A DNA stretch of 53,754 bases from Bradyrhizobium genosp. SA-3 (lineage in GTDB: Bacteria > Pseudomonadota > Alphaproteobacteria > Rhizobiales > Xanthobacteraceae): positions 1-53,754 of the forward strand of contig NZ_PSRT01000054.1 of NCBI RefSeq assembly GCF_004212635.1, written 5' to 3'. Numbering within the stretch: position 1 is the first letter of the stretch; every line of letters starts with the position of its first letter. Made by a program: the position numbers and the translations under genes. Below are positions 41,050-49,458 of the stretch, piece after piece. Under the pieces are notes generated by a model. It did not search any database, was not told where the DNA came from, and saw nothing but the letters and a program-made list of their open reading frames with translations.

Positions 41050-42267
41050 ATGCATCACACACCGATTCGACGCGCCCTGACGCTGGTTCCATTCGCGCTC
41101 GTGCTGCTCGCGCCCGCCGCGCGCGGCGGTGAGGGAGACGCGCTGCCGCCCGCCGTCAGCAATGCCAATGCTCAGCTGTTGTCGCAGTTTTTTGCGCAAG
41201 GTGGGGCCTCGCCGGCCGTGCTCGAATATCGCCGCAAGCTCGCGGAGTACCAGGCGGCGCGCGCCGCCTTCGACGCCGAGGCGGGCGCCTATTGGAGCCA
41301 GATCTCCGAGAAGCGGAAAACCCGCAACGCCAAGCGGCGCAGCGGGCAGCAGGTGACCCTCGATGATTACGTGCTGGAGCATCCGCCGCTTTATACCGGG
41401 CCGAAGCGGCCGGTGAACCCGGAGCCGGAGGAAGCGCCGGAGCGTCCGCCCCGAAAACCCATTCCGGTGGTCGCTGATTTCCTGCGCGCGGCGCAGGAGC
41501 TCTATCAGTTCACGCCGCAGCGCCCGACCAGTGAGGTCGAGTTCAAGCGCGCCTATGCGCGCTACGCGCTCGCCTCGGGGCTGACGCGCGAGCAGGCGGT
41601 GCGGGTCTATTCGTTCGAGACCGGCGGCACCGGCAGCTACGACGTCCAGGCGGGAATCGAGCACGGCGGCAAGCGCGCGATCTCGACTGCGATGGGCTAC
41701 AATCAGCTCCTGACCACCAACAGCGTCGAGCTGCTGGCCGAGCAGGGCCATGAATTCGTCCGCGCGCTTTCGGACAAGGTGGCGCGCAGCTCAGGGCCGG
41801 CGCGCCAGTCGCTCGAGCACAAGCTCACTGTTCTGAAGAAAATGGTCGCGCATGCGAAGTCGGTGCCCGATACGTGGTCGGAGCACGAGAAGATCGGCAA
41901 CACGGCGCAGGGCTGGGCCATGCATGCGATGGTGCTCGACGTCGACGTCGGCCCGATGCTGCAGACCCACAAGCTGCTGACCTCGGTGTTGTTCGCGCGC
42001 GCCAAGGGCTATACAAGGCCGCTTACCGCGGCCGAGCTCGAGATGATGAACCTCACCGGCGACGGCACCGGCCTCGACATGGTGACGATGCCGCAGGCGA
42101 TGCGCGAGCAAGTGCCGACTTCGAATTTCTTCCAGCGCGGCGGCTACGAGCGCAACCCGGTCGCGATCCGCCACAACACGGTGGCGAAGCTGCTGGCCGT
42201 GACGGATGAGCGCATGGATTCGAACGGCAGCAAAGCCGGCGCAAGGGAGCTGGCAGCGACGTTTTAG
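41050..42267 (+). CDS. Exported hypothetical protein with lytic-enzyme-like segment
   Basis: The 405-residue product has a Sec signal (MHHTPIRRALTLVPFALVLL, cut near ARG-GEG). A coiled, charged region (residues 55-100, LEYRRKLAEYQAARAAFDAE) and a Pro/Glu-rich linker (PKRPVNPEPEEAPERPPRKP) precede a C-terminal domain from about 135. That domain contains VYSFETGGTGSYDVQAGIEH followed by RAISTAMGYNQLL, which resembles the ESGG...GxxQ pattern of lysozyme-like transglycosylases, with E197 as candidate catalytic residue. I cannot assign the family with confidence. It would act in the periplasm or on the wall. Single gene. Confidence 0.72.
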   Translation: MHHTPIRRALTLVPFALVLLAPAARGGEGDALPPAVSNANAQLLSQFFAQGGASPAVLEYRRKLAEYQAARAAFDAEAGAYWSQISEKRKTRNAKRRSGQQVTLDDYVLEHPPLYTGPKRPVNPEPEEAPERPPRKPIPVVADFLRAAQELYQFTPQRPTSEVEFKRAYARYALASGLTREQAVRVYSFETGGTGSYDVQAGIEHGGKRAISTAMGYNQLLTTNSVELLAEQGHEFVRALSDKVARSSGPARQSLEHKLTVLKKMVAHAKSVPDTWSEHEKIGNTAQGWAMHAMVLDVDVGPMLQTHKLLTSVLFARAKGYTRPLTAAELEMMNLTGDGTGLDMVTMPQAMREQVPTSNFFQRGGYERNPVAIRHNTVAKLLAVTDERMDSNGSKAGARELAATF

Positions 42268-42296
42268 ATATCAGGTGTCGTCCCGGCGAAGCTGCC

Positions 42297-42422
42297 GTAG
42301 GGTGGGCAAAGCGACTTGTCCGCCGTAGCTCGAAGAGCGAAGGCGGAAGCGTGCCCACCATTCTCGATCGGAATGCGCTGACCGATGGTGGGCACGGCGC
42401 TGCCGCGCCTTTGCCACCCTAC
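42297..42422. repeat. GTAGGGTGGGCAAAGCG repeat, inserted beside a truncated GTCGTCCCGGCGAA end
   Basis: GTAGGGTGGGCAAAGCG at the left and CGCCTTTGCCACCCTAC at the right are inverted; inner pairs are GTGCCCACCA and TGGTGGGCAC. Directly before it, GTCGTCCCGGCGAA (about 42277-42290) is the first 14 bases of another repeat family, cut short. The element lies between two convergent genes. Confidence 0.85.
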
Positions 42423-42440
42423 AGTTTCTCGGCTCTGCGC

Positions 42441-42761
42441 CTACTGATCCGGCCCGAACTTGAACTTGCCGTCGCCTTCGAGATACGGCCCGGTGCGCAT
42501 GTAGAGCTGGCCGTTGTGGCCGATGAAGAACAGCGTGCCCTTCGGCACTTTCTTGGCGCCCTTGAGCAGCTCGCCGGCATTGCTGGTACCCATCTTGTAG
42601 GAATAGGTCTTGCCGTCCCTGTCATAGGCGTAGCCCATGTCGGGCTTGAGCTCCCACGGCGTTGCCGGGACTTGCGCCAATGCGGGCGCGGCAAACGCGC
42701 CGAGCACCGTGACGAGTGCTGCTGAAGCAAGCGCAAATGTCTTCGTTGAAAATGCCATCAT
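42441..42761 (-). CDS. Small exported hypothetical protein
   Basis: ATG 42761 (or 42758) follows CGGGGAGGATGG, a strong ribosome site. The 106-residue protein has a clear Sec signal (KTFALASAALVTVLGAFAAP, cut after ALA) and a mature part of 76 residues: VPATPWELKPDMGYAYDRDG, KTYSYKMGTSNAGELLKGAK, GTLFFIGHNGQLYMRTGPYL and FKFGPD. No cysteine or metal cluster is visible. The beta-strand-rich repeated aromatic pattern suggests a small periplasmic barrel. Family unknown to me. Confidence 0.75.
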   Translation of the reverse strand: MMAFSTKTFALASAALVTVLGAFAAPALAQVPATPWELKPDMGYAYDRDGKTYSYKMGTSNAGELLKGAKKVPKGTLFFIGHNGQLYMRTGPYLEGDGKFKFGPDQ

Positions 42762-42951
42762 CCATCCTCCCCGTCGCTGGGTGCCGGCTTGAACAAATCA
42801 CGAACGGCATTTCCGGGTCAATTTGCGAAAGCGCCGCAGCGCATCACGTCCTGCCCAGCAGTTTGTGATTTTCCCTTCGTCCCCTCGCGACTATGTTCCG
42901 CTTTCCGTCTAGAACGCAACTCGACAAAATGATGGGTAGGGGATGATTCGG

Positions 42952-43431
42952 ATGCGCCATGTGATCAAACTTTGCTGGGCTGCTGCATTGTCGTTGACGG
43001 CGCTGGCGCCGGCCGCGCGGGCCGATGACTACCAGCTCAGCCACAACCAGCGCATTTCGTGCAGCCGCGGCCTTGCCCCCGGCAAGCTGAACACCGCCAC
43101 CTGCAAGTCCTACACCTATCTCTTCAACACCAAGACCTCGGAATATTTCCGCTGCCAGGTCTCGCTGGCGCTGACCCGCGACAACAAGGAAGTCATCAAC
43201 GTGCAGACCGACGGCGGCTGCACCAAGAAGCCGCGCATCTTCGAGACCGACGGCAAATACGATTTCGACGCCACCGAGACCGAGCCGCCGAACACCAACT
43301 CGTTCTTCGGCCCCGGCGGCTATTCGATCTGGGCCACCGACGTCAGCGCGCAAAAGGTGCGCGGCTGTATCATCATCTCCTCAGGCCTCGGCTCCGACAT
43401 CTCCAAATGCCTGGACATGACGTTCCAGTGA
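42952..43431 (+). CDS. Exported cysteine-containing hypothetical protein
   Basis: AGGGG lies 9 bp before ATG 42952; ATG 42943 is too close to it. The 159-residue product has a Sec signal (MRHVIKLCWAAALSLTALAP, cut after ARA) and a mature part with six cysteines: ISCSRG, TCKSYTY, FRCQVSL, GGCTKK, RGCIII and KCLDMTF. The spacing predicts three disulfides in the periplasm. Other strand segments are YDFDATETEPPNTNSFFGPG and YSIWATDVSAQKV. I do not know the family. Its gene is followed by a repeat pair and then the TAXI binding protein. Confidence 0.72.
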   Translation: MRHVIKLCWAAALSLTALAPAARADDYQLSHNQRISCSRGLAPGKLNTATCKSYTYLFNTKTSEYFRCQVSLALTRDNKEVINVQTDGGCTKKPRIFETDGKYDFDATETEPPNTNSFFGPGGYSIWATDVSAQKVRGCIIISSGLGSDISKCLDMTFQ

Positions 43432-43448
43432 GGGCTTGCCAGTGATGG

Positions 43449-43574
43449 TGCGCTCCCTCCCCCGCCTGCGGGGGAGGGTCGGGGAGAGGGTGTTTCCGCA
43501 ATGGGACAATCCCCAAGAGGAGAGAGCCCTCACCCGCGCCTTCGGCGCGACCTCTCCGGCAAGCGGGAGAGGTG
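43449..43574. repeat. Palindromic repeat pair, CTCTCCCGCTTGCGGGAGAG family
   Basis: GCGCTCCCTCCCCCGCCTGC with its pairing GGGGGAGG at the left, and CCTCTCCGGCAAGCGGGAGAGG at the right, enclose GAGAGCCCTCACCCGCGCC. It fills the first part of the 335-bp gap before the TAXI receptor gene; the rest of the gap (43575-43766) shows nothing beyond a likely promoter and ribosome site. Confidence 0.82.
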
Positions 43575-43766
43575 ACCGAGCAAGCCGCTCTCACTATCGC
43601 ACTTAACGCAACTCGGATCCCGCTGCGCCACCTCGCCGCACCGCCGGGTTCCCAAAAATCTAGCCGGAACGGCCATTTACCGCAGTCCTGTTTTGCCTTT
43701 TGGATGGGTTGACCCGCTGCCCTCATCCGGCCAATTTCGCCGCCGGTTTGGGGGAGTACAACAACC

Positions 43767-44714
43767 ATGAAACGGACGTTCTTCGGCGTGGCCGCGGCTC
43801 TTGCTCTGGCGGCGTCGGCACCTTGCGCACATGCGCAATCCTTCATCAACGTGCTGACCGGCGGCACCTCCGGCGTCTACTATCCGCTCGGGGTCGCGAT
43901 CGGGAAGATCTACGGCGACAAGATTCCGAACGTGAAGACGCAGGTGCAGGCCACCAAGGCGTCGGTCGAGAATCTCATCCTGCTGCAGCAGGGCCGCGGC
44001 GAACTGGCGTTCACGCTGGGTGACTCGCTGAAAGCGGCCTGGAACGGCGAGGAGGAGGCGGGCTTCAAGACCAAGCTCGACAAGCTCAGGACCATCGGCG
44101 CGATCTATCCGAACTACATCCAGATCGTCGCGACCACTGAGTCCGGCATCAAGACGCTCGCCGACCTCAAGGGCAAGAGCCTGTCGGTCGGGGCGCCGAA
44201 GTCGGGCACCGAGCTGAATTCGCGCGCGATCCTCGCGGCCGCCGGCATGAGCTACAAGGATCTCGGCAAGGTCGAATATCTGCCCTTCGCCGAATCCGTC
44301 GATCTCATGAAGAACCGCCAGCTCGCCGCGACGCTGCAATCGGCGGGCCTCGGCGTCGCCTCGCTGAAGGACCTGTCGACCTCAAGCCCGATCACGGTGG
44401 TGTCGGTGCCGAAGGAGACCGTCGACAAGATCGGCCCGCCCTTCATCTCCGCGATCATTCCGGCCAACACCTATACCGGACAGGACAAGGACGTGCCGAC
44501 GGCTGCCGTCGTCAATTATCTCGTCACGAGTTCCGCGGTATCTGACGATCTCGCCTATCAGATGACAAAACTGGTCTACGAGTCGCTCCCCGAGCTCGCG
44601 AACGCGCATGCGGCCGGCAAGGAGATCAAGCTCGAGACTGCTGCGGCAGGGAGCCCGGTTCCGCTGCACCCCGGCGCGATCCGCTATTACAAGGAAAAGG
44701 GGCTGATCAAGTAG
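43767..44714 (+). CDS. TAXI-family TRAP transporter solute-binding protein
   Basis: The 315-residue protein has a Sec signal (MKRTFFGVAAALALAASAPC, cut after AHA) and the TAXI signature SFINVLTGGTSGVYYPLGVA near the mature start. Further family blocks are TQVQATKASVENLILLQQGR, GELAFTLGDSLKAAW, YIQIVATTESGIKTLADLKG and KSLSVGAPKSGTELNSRAIL. It delivers a ligand, in known cases glutamate-like or dicarboxylic acids, to the fused permease encoded next. A TAXI-type system differs from the DctP type at 17-21 kb, so two TRAP classes are present. Confidence 0.94.
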   Translation: MKRTFFGVAAALALAASAPCAHAQSFINVLTGGTSGVYYPLGVAIGKIYGDKIPNVKTQVQATKASVENLILLQQGRGELAFTLGDSLKAAWNGEEEAGFKTKLDKLRTIGAIYPNYIQIVATTESGIKTLADLKGKSLSVGAPKSGTELNSRAILAAAGMSYKDLGKVEYLPFAESVDLMKNRQLAATLQSAGLGVASLKDLSTSSPITVVSVPKETVDKIGPPFISAIIPANTYTGQDKDVPTAAVVNYLVTSSAVSDDLAYQMTKLVYESLPELANAHAAGKEIKLETAAAGSPVPLHPGAIRYYKEKGLIK

Positions 44715-44733
44715 TCAGCTCTCGGTGTCGAGC

Positions 44734-44818
44734 GTCATGGCCGGGCTTGTCCCGGCCATCCACGTTCTCGGGCTAAGCGAGAAAGATCGTGGATGCCCGG
44801 GACAAGCCCGGGCATGAC
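44734..44818. repeat. GTCATGGCCGGGCTTGTCCCGGCCATCC palindromic repeat
   Basis: GTCATGGCCGGGCTTGTCCC at the left and GGGACAAGCCCGGGCATGAC at the right are inverted, with GGATG/CATCC extending the stem and TTCTCGGGCTAAGCGAGAA closing as an inner hairpin. It begins 20 bp after the binding-protein stop and may limit read-through into the permease gene, lowering permease relative to receptor. Confidence 0.85.
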
Positions 44819-44874
44819 GGCGCGGGTAGACCGTGCCACTCTCATTATACGCGTTGGGCCGAGGACGATTGGAA

Positions 44875-46986
44875 ATGCTGGAAAAGGCAGAGGCCACCGA
44901 GGCCCCCATCAAGGTCGAGTTCGACAATTTCGAGCACGGCTTTCCGGAAGGCTTTGGTCCGGGCTGGTGGGGCCATCTCGCCTACTGGATTGGCATCGCG
45001 TTTGCGACCTTCCAGCTCTATGTCGCCGCCTTCAACTATTTGCCGAGCCAGGTGGTGCGCGGCGTCCATGTCGGCTTCCTCGTTCTGCTCACCTTCGGCC
45101 TGATCGCCAATTTCACGGCGAAGAGCAATTTCGGCCGTGCGCTCGGATGGGTGATCGGCGGCGCGGGTTTCTTCTGTGGGCTCTATCAGTGGATCTTCTA
45201 TGCCGATCTGATCGCCCGCGACGGCGATCCGACGCGGCTCGATCTCGTGGTCGGCACGCTGCTCGCCGTGCTGATCTTCGAGGGCACGCGGCGGCTGATG
45301 GGCGCGGCACTGCCGCTGATGTGCGGCGCGTGTCTCGTCTACTGGTTCTTCGGCCAATACCTGCCGTCGCCGCTCAACCATCGCGGCTATGATTTCGATC
45401 AGATCGTCACGCATCTGTCGTTCGGCACCGAGGGCTTCTACGGCGTGCCGATCTACGTCTCGGCGACCTATATCTTCCTGTTCATCCTGTTCGGCTCGTT
45501 CCTGGAGCGCGCCGGCATGATCCAGCTGTTCACCGACGTCTCGCTCGGCCTGTTCGGCCGCACCCGTGGCGGTCCTGCCAAGGTCGCGGTGTTTGCGTCG
45601 GGCATGATGGGCACGATCTCCGGCTCGGGCGTCGCCAACGTCGTCACCGTCGGCCAGTTCACGATTCCCTTGATGATCAGGTTCGGTTACCGCCGCGCAT
45701 TCGCCGCCGGCGTCGAAGCGACGGCCTCGATGGGTGGACAGATCATGCCACCGGTGATGGGCGCGGTCGCCTTCATCATGGCCGAGACGCTCGGCGTGCA
45801 ATATTCGGAGATCGTCAAGGCTGCGGCGATTCCTGCGATCCTCTATTTCGCGTCAGCGTTCTGGATGGTGCATCTGGAAGCCGGCAAGTACGGGCTCGTC
45901 GGCATGAAGCGCTCGGAGATCCCGAGCGCCTGGAAGGCACTGGTGACGCGCTGGTACCTCGTGCTGCCGCTCGCCGCCCTCGTCTACATGCTGTTCGAAG
46001 GCTTTACGCCGCTCTATGCCGGCAGCATGGGCCTTGCGCTGACGGTGGCGCTGATCCTTGGCACCAGCATCACGGCCGGCGTGTCCGCGACGGTCATCCG
46101 CTACATCTTCTGGATCGGCCTCGCGCTCGTCGTCGCCGCGCTGTCGCGCGACGGGCTTCAGATCGTGCCGGTTGCTTGTGTCGTGGTCGGGCTGATCGTG
46201 ATCACCGCCTTCGTGCGCGGCGGCTTTGCGGCGTTGCGCGCCTGCCGCGATGCGCTTGCTGAGAGCGCCAAATCCGCCATCACCGTCGGCATGGCCTGCG
46301 CCATCGTCGGCGTCATCATCGGCATGATGTCGCAGACCGGTGTCGGCACCATCTTCGGCGGCTGGGTGATTGGCCTCGGCGAAAAGAGCCTGTTTCTGGC
46401 ACTGATCATGACCATGCTGCTGTCGATCCTGCTCGGCACCGGCATCCCGACCATCCCGACCTACATCATCACCGCCGCGCTCGCCGCGCCGGCGCTTGCC
46501 AAGCTCGGCGTGCCCCTGATCGCGAGCCACATGTTCGCGTTCTATTACGGCATCATGGCCGACCTCTCGCCGCCGGTGGCGCTGGCTGCGCTTGCGGCGG
46601 CGCCGATCGCGAAGGAGAACCCGGACAAGATCGGCTGGGAGGCGATGCGCATCGCGCTCGCCGGCTACGTCATCCCCTTCATCTTCGTCTATTCGCCGGC
46701 GTTGATGCTGCAAGCCGGCGATCCCATGGCCGCCAAGCTCGGCTTCTACGGCGCGGTCGCGCTCGCGAGCCTGAAGGCGCTGGTGGCGGTCGCGCTGTTC
46801 GGCATGGTCGCAATCGGCTTCCTGTTCACGCGGCTGTCGCTGATCGAGCGGCTGGTCGCGCTCGGCGCCGCGTTCTGCCTGCTCGGCGACTTCCCGTTCA
46901 GCGATACTGCCGGCTTCGTGCTCTCCGCGGCGCTCGTGCTGTGGCAATGGCGGCAGCGCCCGCCGGCGGTGGTCGAGGCGGTGTGA
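44875..46986 (+). CDS. TRAP transporter fused permease (4TM-12TM, TAXI-associated)
   Basis: ATG 44875 follows GAGGACGATTGGAA. The 703-residue membrane protein fuses the small (DctQ-like, about 40-190) and large (DctM-like) subunits, as usual in TAXI-type TRAP systems. DctM hallmarks include IYVSATYIFLFILFGSFLER, GGPAKVAVFASGMMGTISGS, GVEATASMGGQIMPPVMGAV, TGVGTIFGGWVIGL and ILLGTGIPTIPTYIITAALA. About 16-18 membrane helices are expected. The stop overlaps the GTG start of the DUF1850 gene. With the receptor it imports an organic acid driven by the sodium or proton gradient. Confidence 0.94.
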   Translation: MLEKAEATEAPIKVEFDNFEHGFPEGFGPGWWGHLAYWIGIAFATFQLYVAAFNYLPSQVVRGVHVGFLVLLTFGLIANFTAKSNFGRALGWVIGGAGFFCGLYQWIFYADLIARDGDPTRLDLVVGTLLAVLIFEGTRRLMGAALPLMCGACLVYWFFGQYLPSPLNHRGYDFDQIVTHLSFGTEGFYGVPIYVSATYIFLFILFGSFLERAGMIQLFTDVSLGLFGRTRGGPAKVAVFASGMMGTISGSGVANVVTVGQFTIPLMIRFGYRRAFAAGVEATASMGGQIMPPVMGAVAFIMAETLGVQYSEIVKAAAIPAILYFASAFWMVHLEAGKYGLVGMKRSEIPSAWKALVTRWYLVLPLAALVYMLFEGFTPLYAGSMGLALTVALILGTSITAGVSATVIRYIFWIGLALVVAALSRDGLQIVPVACVVVGLIVITAFVRGGFAALRACRDALAESAKSAITVGMACAIVGVIIGMMSQTGVGTIFGGWVIGLGEKSLFLALIMTMLLSILLGTGIPTIPTYIITAALAAPALAKLGVPLIASHMFAFYYGIMADLSPPVALAALAAAPIAKENPDKIGWEAMRIALAGYVIPFIFVYSPALMLQAGDPMAAKLGFYGAVALASLKALVAVALFGMVAIGFLFTRLSLIERLVALGAAFCLLGDFPFSDTAGFVLSAALVLWQWRQRPPAVVEAV

Positions 46987-47360
46987 GCCTCTGCTTCGCA
47001 ACGGCAGGCGGCGTGAAGGCGCTGGCGCTGTCCGCCTTCACGTTGGCCTGGACCCATTCGATCGCGAAGGTCGAATGGCAGGAAGATTGGCGCGTCACGC
47101 CCGCCGGTCTCGAACTGGTGCAGGCCCGCGTCAAGGGCACCGGCCCCGGCATGGAGCCGCCGCCCGAAGCGCGGCTGATTGGCGGCTGGTTTCAGTGGCG
47201 GCCGGACCGCGCGCCGATGCCGGAGGTCGTGCTCGGCAATTCGGGCGCGGCGGGGGAGTGGCGGCTCTGTCATGACGGCAAGTGCCGGACGTTGTCGGAG
47301 ATTGTCGGGCATCCGATCGGTGCTAACGTCACCACGATGAAGATTTGCAACGATCCGTAG
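46983..47360 (+). CDS. DUF1850 domain protein
   Basis: GTG 46983 overlaps the permease stop (GTGA), giving 125 residues. The DUF1850 pattern is clear: LSAFTLAWTHSIAKVEWQED, WRVTPAGLELVQARVKGTGP, GMEPPPEARLIGGWFQWRP, MPEVVLGNSGAAGEWRLCHD and GKCRTL. The hydrophobic N-terminus may anchor or export it. DUF1850 genes accompany TAXI-TRAP systems widely, as a third component of unknown role. The TAG stop lies in the first bases of the repeat at 47357. Confidence 0.88.
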   Translation: MSLCFATAGGVKALALSAFTLAWTHSIAKVEWQEDWRVTPAGLELVQARVKGTGPGMEPPPEARLIGGWFQWRPDRAPMPEVVLGNSGAAGEWRLCHDGKCRTLSEIVGHPIGANVTTMKICNDP

Positions 47361-47427
47361 CCCGGATGGAGCGCAGCGCAATCCGGGGACGGTGATCCCG
47401 GATTACGCTGCGCTCCATCCGGGCTAC
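47357..47427. repeat. GTAGCCCGGATGGAGCG palindromic repeat, copy 2
   Basis: GTAGCCCGGATGGAGCGCAG and CTGCGCTCCATCCGGGCTAC pair perfectly around about 31 bp that also contain CAATCCGGG/CCCGGATTA arms. The left end supplies the stop codon of the DUF1850 gene. Related to the copy at 5541-5622. Confidence 0.92.
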
Positions 47428-47450
47428 AAGAACAACAAAGGAGAAAAGCG

Positions 47451-48257
47451 ATGGATCGGCTCAAGGGCAAGGTTGCGATGGTGGTAGGCGCCGGCTCGAT
47501 TGGTCCCGGCTGGGGCAACGGCAAGGCAACCGCGGTGACCTTTGCGCGCGAGGGCGCGCAGGTGTTTTGCGTCGATCGCAACGGTGCGGCCGCCGAGGAG
47601 ACCGCGAAGATCATCACCGGCGAGGGCGGCAAGGCGACGGCGTTCACGGCCGACGTCTCGCGGTCTGCCGAGATCGAGGCGATGGTGGCGGCGTGCCTGA
47701 AGGCCTATGGCCGCATCGACGTGCTCGACAACAATGTCGGCATCGCCGAGATGGGCAGCGTGGTCGAGGTGACCGAGGAGAGCTGGGATCGCGTCTTCAG
47801 CGTCAACCTCAAGAGCGCCTATTTCGCCATGAAGCACGTCATTCCCGTCATGGTGAAGCAGGGTGGCGGCTCGATCATCAATATCTCCTCGATCGCCTCG
47901 ATCCGCCACATGGGCATCTCCTACGTCACCTACGGCACCTCGAAGGCGGCGATGAACCAGATGACGCGCACCACCGCGATCGAGTTCGCGCGCCATCATG
48001 TGAGGGTCAACGCGATCCTGCCGGGCCTGATGAAGACGCCGATGGTCGAGCACTCCGCCGGCCTTGCCGCGAGCTATGCCAAGGGCGACGTCGAGGCGAT
48101 GTGGCGCGCGCGCGACGCGCAAGTGCCGATGGGCCACATGGGCGATGCCTTCGACGTCGCCAACGCCGCACTGTTCCTGGCGTCGGACGAGTCGAAATAT
48201 GTGACGGGGATCGAGCTGGTGGTGGACGGCGGGATCACCTGCAAGGCGGGGGCGTAG
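47451..48257 (+). CDS. SDR family oxidoreductase
   Basis: AAGGAGAAAAGCG precedes ATG 47451. The 268-residue classical short-chain dehydrogenase has the cofactor loop VVGAGSIGPGWGNGKATAV (TGxxxGxG variant), VDRNG, the NNVGIAEM motif (variant of NNAG), the SIINISSIAS strand with catalytic Ser, and the active-site YVTYGTSKAAMNQM with YxxxK. The acidic residue after strand two (D in CVDRN) favours NAD(H). The ending VTGIELVVDGGITC is typical. Substrate unknown; it is isolated by repeats on both sides. Confidence 0.93.
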   Translation: MDRLKGKVAMVVGAGSIGPGWGNGKATAVTFAREGAQVFCVDRNGAAAEETAKIITGEGGKATAFTADVSRSAEIEAMVAACLKAYGRIDVLDNNVGIAEMGSVVEVTEESWDRVFSVNLKSAYFAMKHVIPVMVKQGGGSIINISSIASIRHMGISYVTYGTSKAAMNQMTRTTAIEFARHHVRVNAILPGLMKTPMVEHSAGLAASYAKGDVEAMWRARDAQVPMGHMGDAFDVANAALFLASDESKYVTGIELVVDGGITCKAGA

Positions 48258-48270
48258 TCCCATCTCAGCC

Positions 48271-48409
48271 GTCGTCCCGGCCTAGTGCGCAATTGCGCAC
48301 GGGGGCCGGGACCCATAACCAAGCAAGTGGTTTTGAGAAGGTTGGTGGCTCCAGCCAGCTCCAACAATCAGCATTCGGGGTAATGGGTCCCGGCCTTCGC
48401 CGGGACGAC
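48271..48409. repeat. GTCGTCCCGGCGAAGGCCGGGACC repeat, facing pair
   Basis: The left unit GTCGTCCCGGCCTAGTGCGC contains the AATTGCGCAC palindrome, as the right unit of the copy at 13130 does; the right unit is CCGGCCTTCGCCGGGACGAC. It separates the SDR gene from the convergent membrane protein gene. Confidence 0.88.
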
Positions 48410-48429
48410 GCTGAATATTCGGCTGCCGT

Positions 48430-49200
48430 CTACTGCGCCAGCGCCAGAATCCCGCCCGCAAACGCGTGCCAGGCCGCCGTCTCGCTGACCGGCCAGTTCA
48501 GCACCTTCACCGCCAGCAGCGCGAGCGTGCCGTAAATGTAGACCGGGTGGACGCGGCCCTCGGTGCGCCAGTCGCGCACCATGGCGACGACGAGCAGAAG
48601 CGAGGCGACGACAGCCGGCGCGATGGTGACCGGCACCGGCGGCGGGCCCGGCGGTCCGGGAGGGGCGAGGAAGGTGAGGAACCAACGCGCGATCGCGGCA
48701 TCGAGGATCGAGACCGCCGCGAGCAGCATCAGGCGCTTGTGGACCTCGGGCCTGCGCGTGTTCATGATCGCGAGCACGAACACCATTGCGAAGAACGCGA
48801 TCCCGCTCATCGGCACGATCGAGAATGCGATGCCGGCCTCCTTCTGCCCGAGCGCCGCGGAATGCTGCATCACATGCACGGAGGCGAGGAAGCCGAATAT
48901 CGTCATCGCGGTCGCCAGCGACACACCGGCGATGCCAAGCGAGCGGTGATTGACCACGCGACCGGACGCTGCGAGCCAGGTCTGAAGCACGAAATAGAGC
49001 GACCAGGTGAAGAACAACAGTCCGTGAAAATGAATCACGGGGCTTGCGGAAAACGTCCGGTTGGCGAGTGGCACCCAATAGGTCGGTGCAAAGCCCAGAA
49101 ACGCGGTGGCGGCGCAAGCGAGCGCCATGTGGAGATAAAAATATCGTGCAGGCGACGCATCTCGCGCGCGGACACGACGGTCATCGATCAGGGTCGTCAT
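48430..49200 (-). CDS. Multi-helix membrane protein, function unknown
   Basis: The start ATG 49200 (MTTLIDDRRVRARDASPARY) lacks a good ribosome site but marks the beginning of plausible protein; upstream is repeat DNA. The 256-residue product has about seven membrane helices, for example FYLHMALACAATAFLGFAPT, VIHFHGLLFFTWSLYFVLQT, GIAGVSLATAMTIFGFLAS, VPMSGIAFFAMVFVLAIMNT, and a Pro/Gly-rich loop PPGPPGPPPVP. HFHGLLFFTW with two histidines in a helix resembles heme-binding membrane proteins, but I cannot assign a family. It is flanked by two GTCGTCCCGG repeats. Confidence 0.75.
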   Translation of the reverse strand: MTTLIDDRRVRARDASPARYFYLHMALACAATAFLGFAPTYWVPLANRTFSASPVIHFHGLLFFTWSLYFVLQTWLAASGRVVNHRSLGIAGVSLATAMTIFGFLASVHVMQHSAALGQKEAGIAFSIVPMSGIAFFAMVFVLAIMNTRRPEVHKRLMLLAAVSILDAAIARWFLTFLAPPGPPGPPPVPVTIAPAVVASLLLVVAMVRDWRTEGRVHPVYIYGTLALLAVKVLNWPVSETAAWHAFAGGILALAQ

Positions 49201-49258
49201 CTGGAATGAGTCTGGCAAGGAGCGGTTTGGTTCAAACGCCTGCCGTTCACCCTCCGCT

Positions 49259-49446
49259 GTCGTCCCGGACAAGCGCGCCCTCAAGCGCGCGCAGATCCGG
49301 GACCCATAACCACAGGGTTGAGTTACCGCACGAGCTGGTAACTCCGAGTCTTCGTCAAACCACATCCTGTGGTTATGGGTCCCGGATCGGCGCTCCGCTC
49401 CCGTCAACGCTGCGCGTTGTCTGGAGCTTCGCTTGTCCGGGACGAC
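49259..49446. repeat. GTCGTCCCGG repeat, long variant with inner hairpins
   Basis: GTCGTCCCGGACAAGCGCGC at the left is inverted to GCTTGTCCGGGACGAC at the right. Inside are ATCCGGGACCCATAACCAC and GTGGTTATGGGTCCCGGAT, a second inverted pair. It lies between the membrane protein start and the antiporter stop. Confidence 0.87.
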
Positions 49447-49458
49447 GGCCGATTTGGC

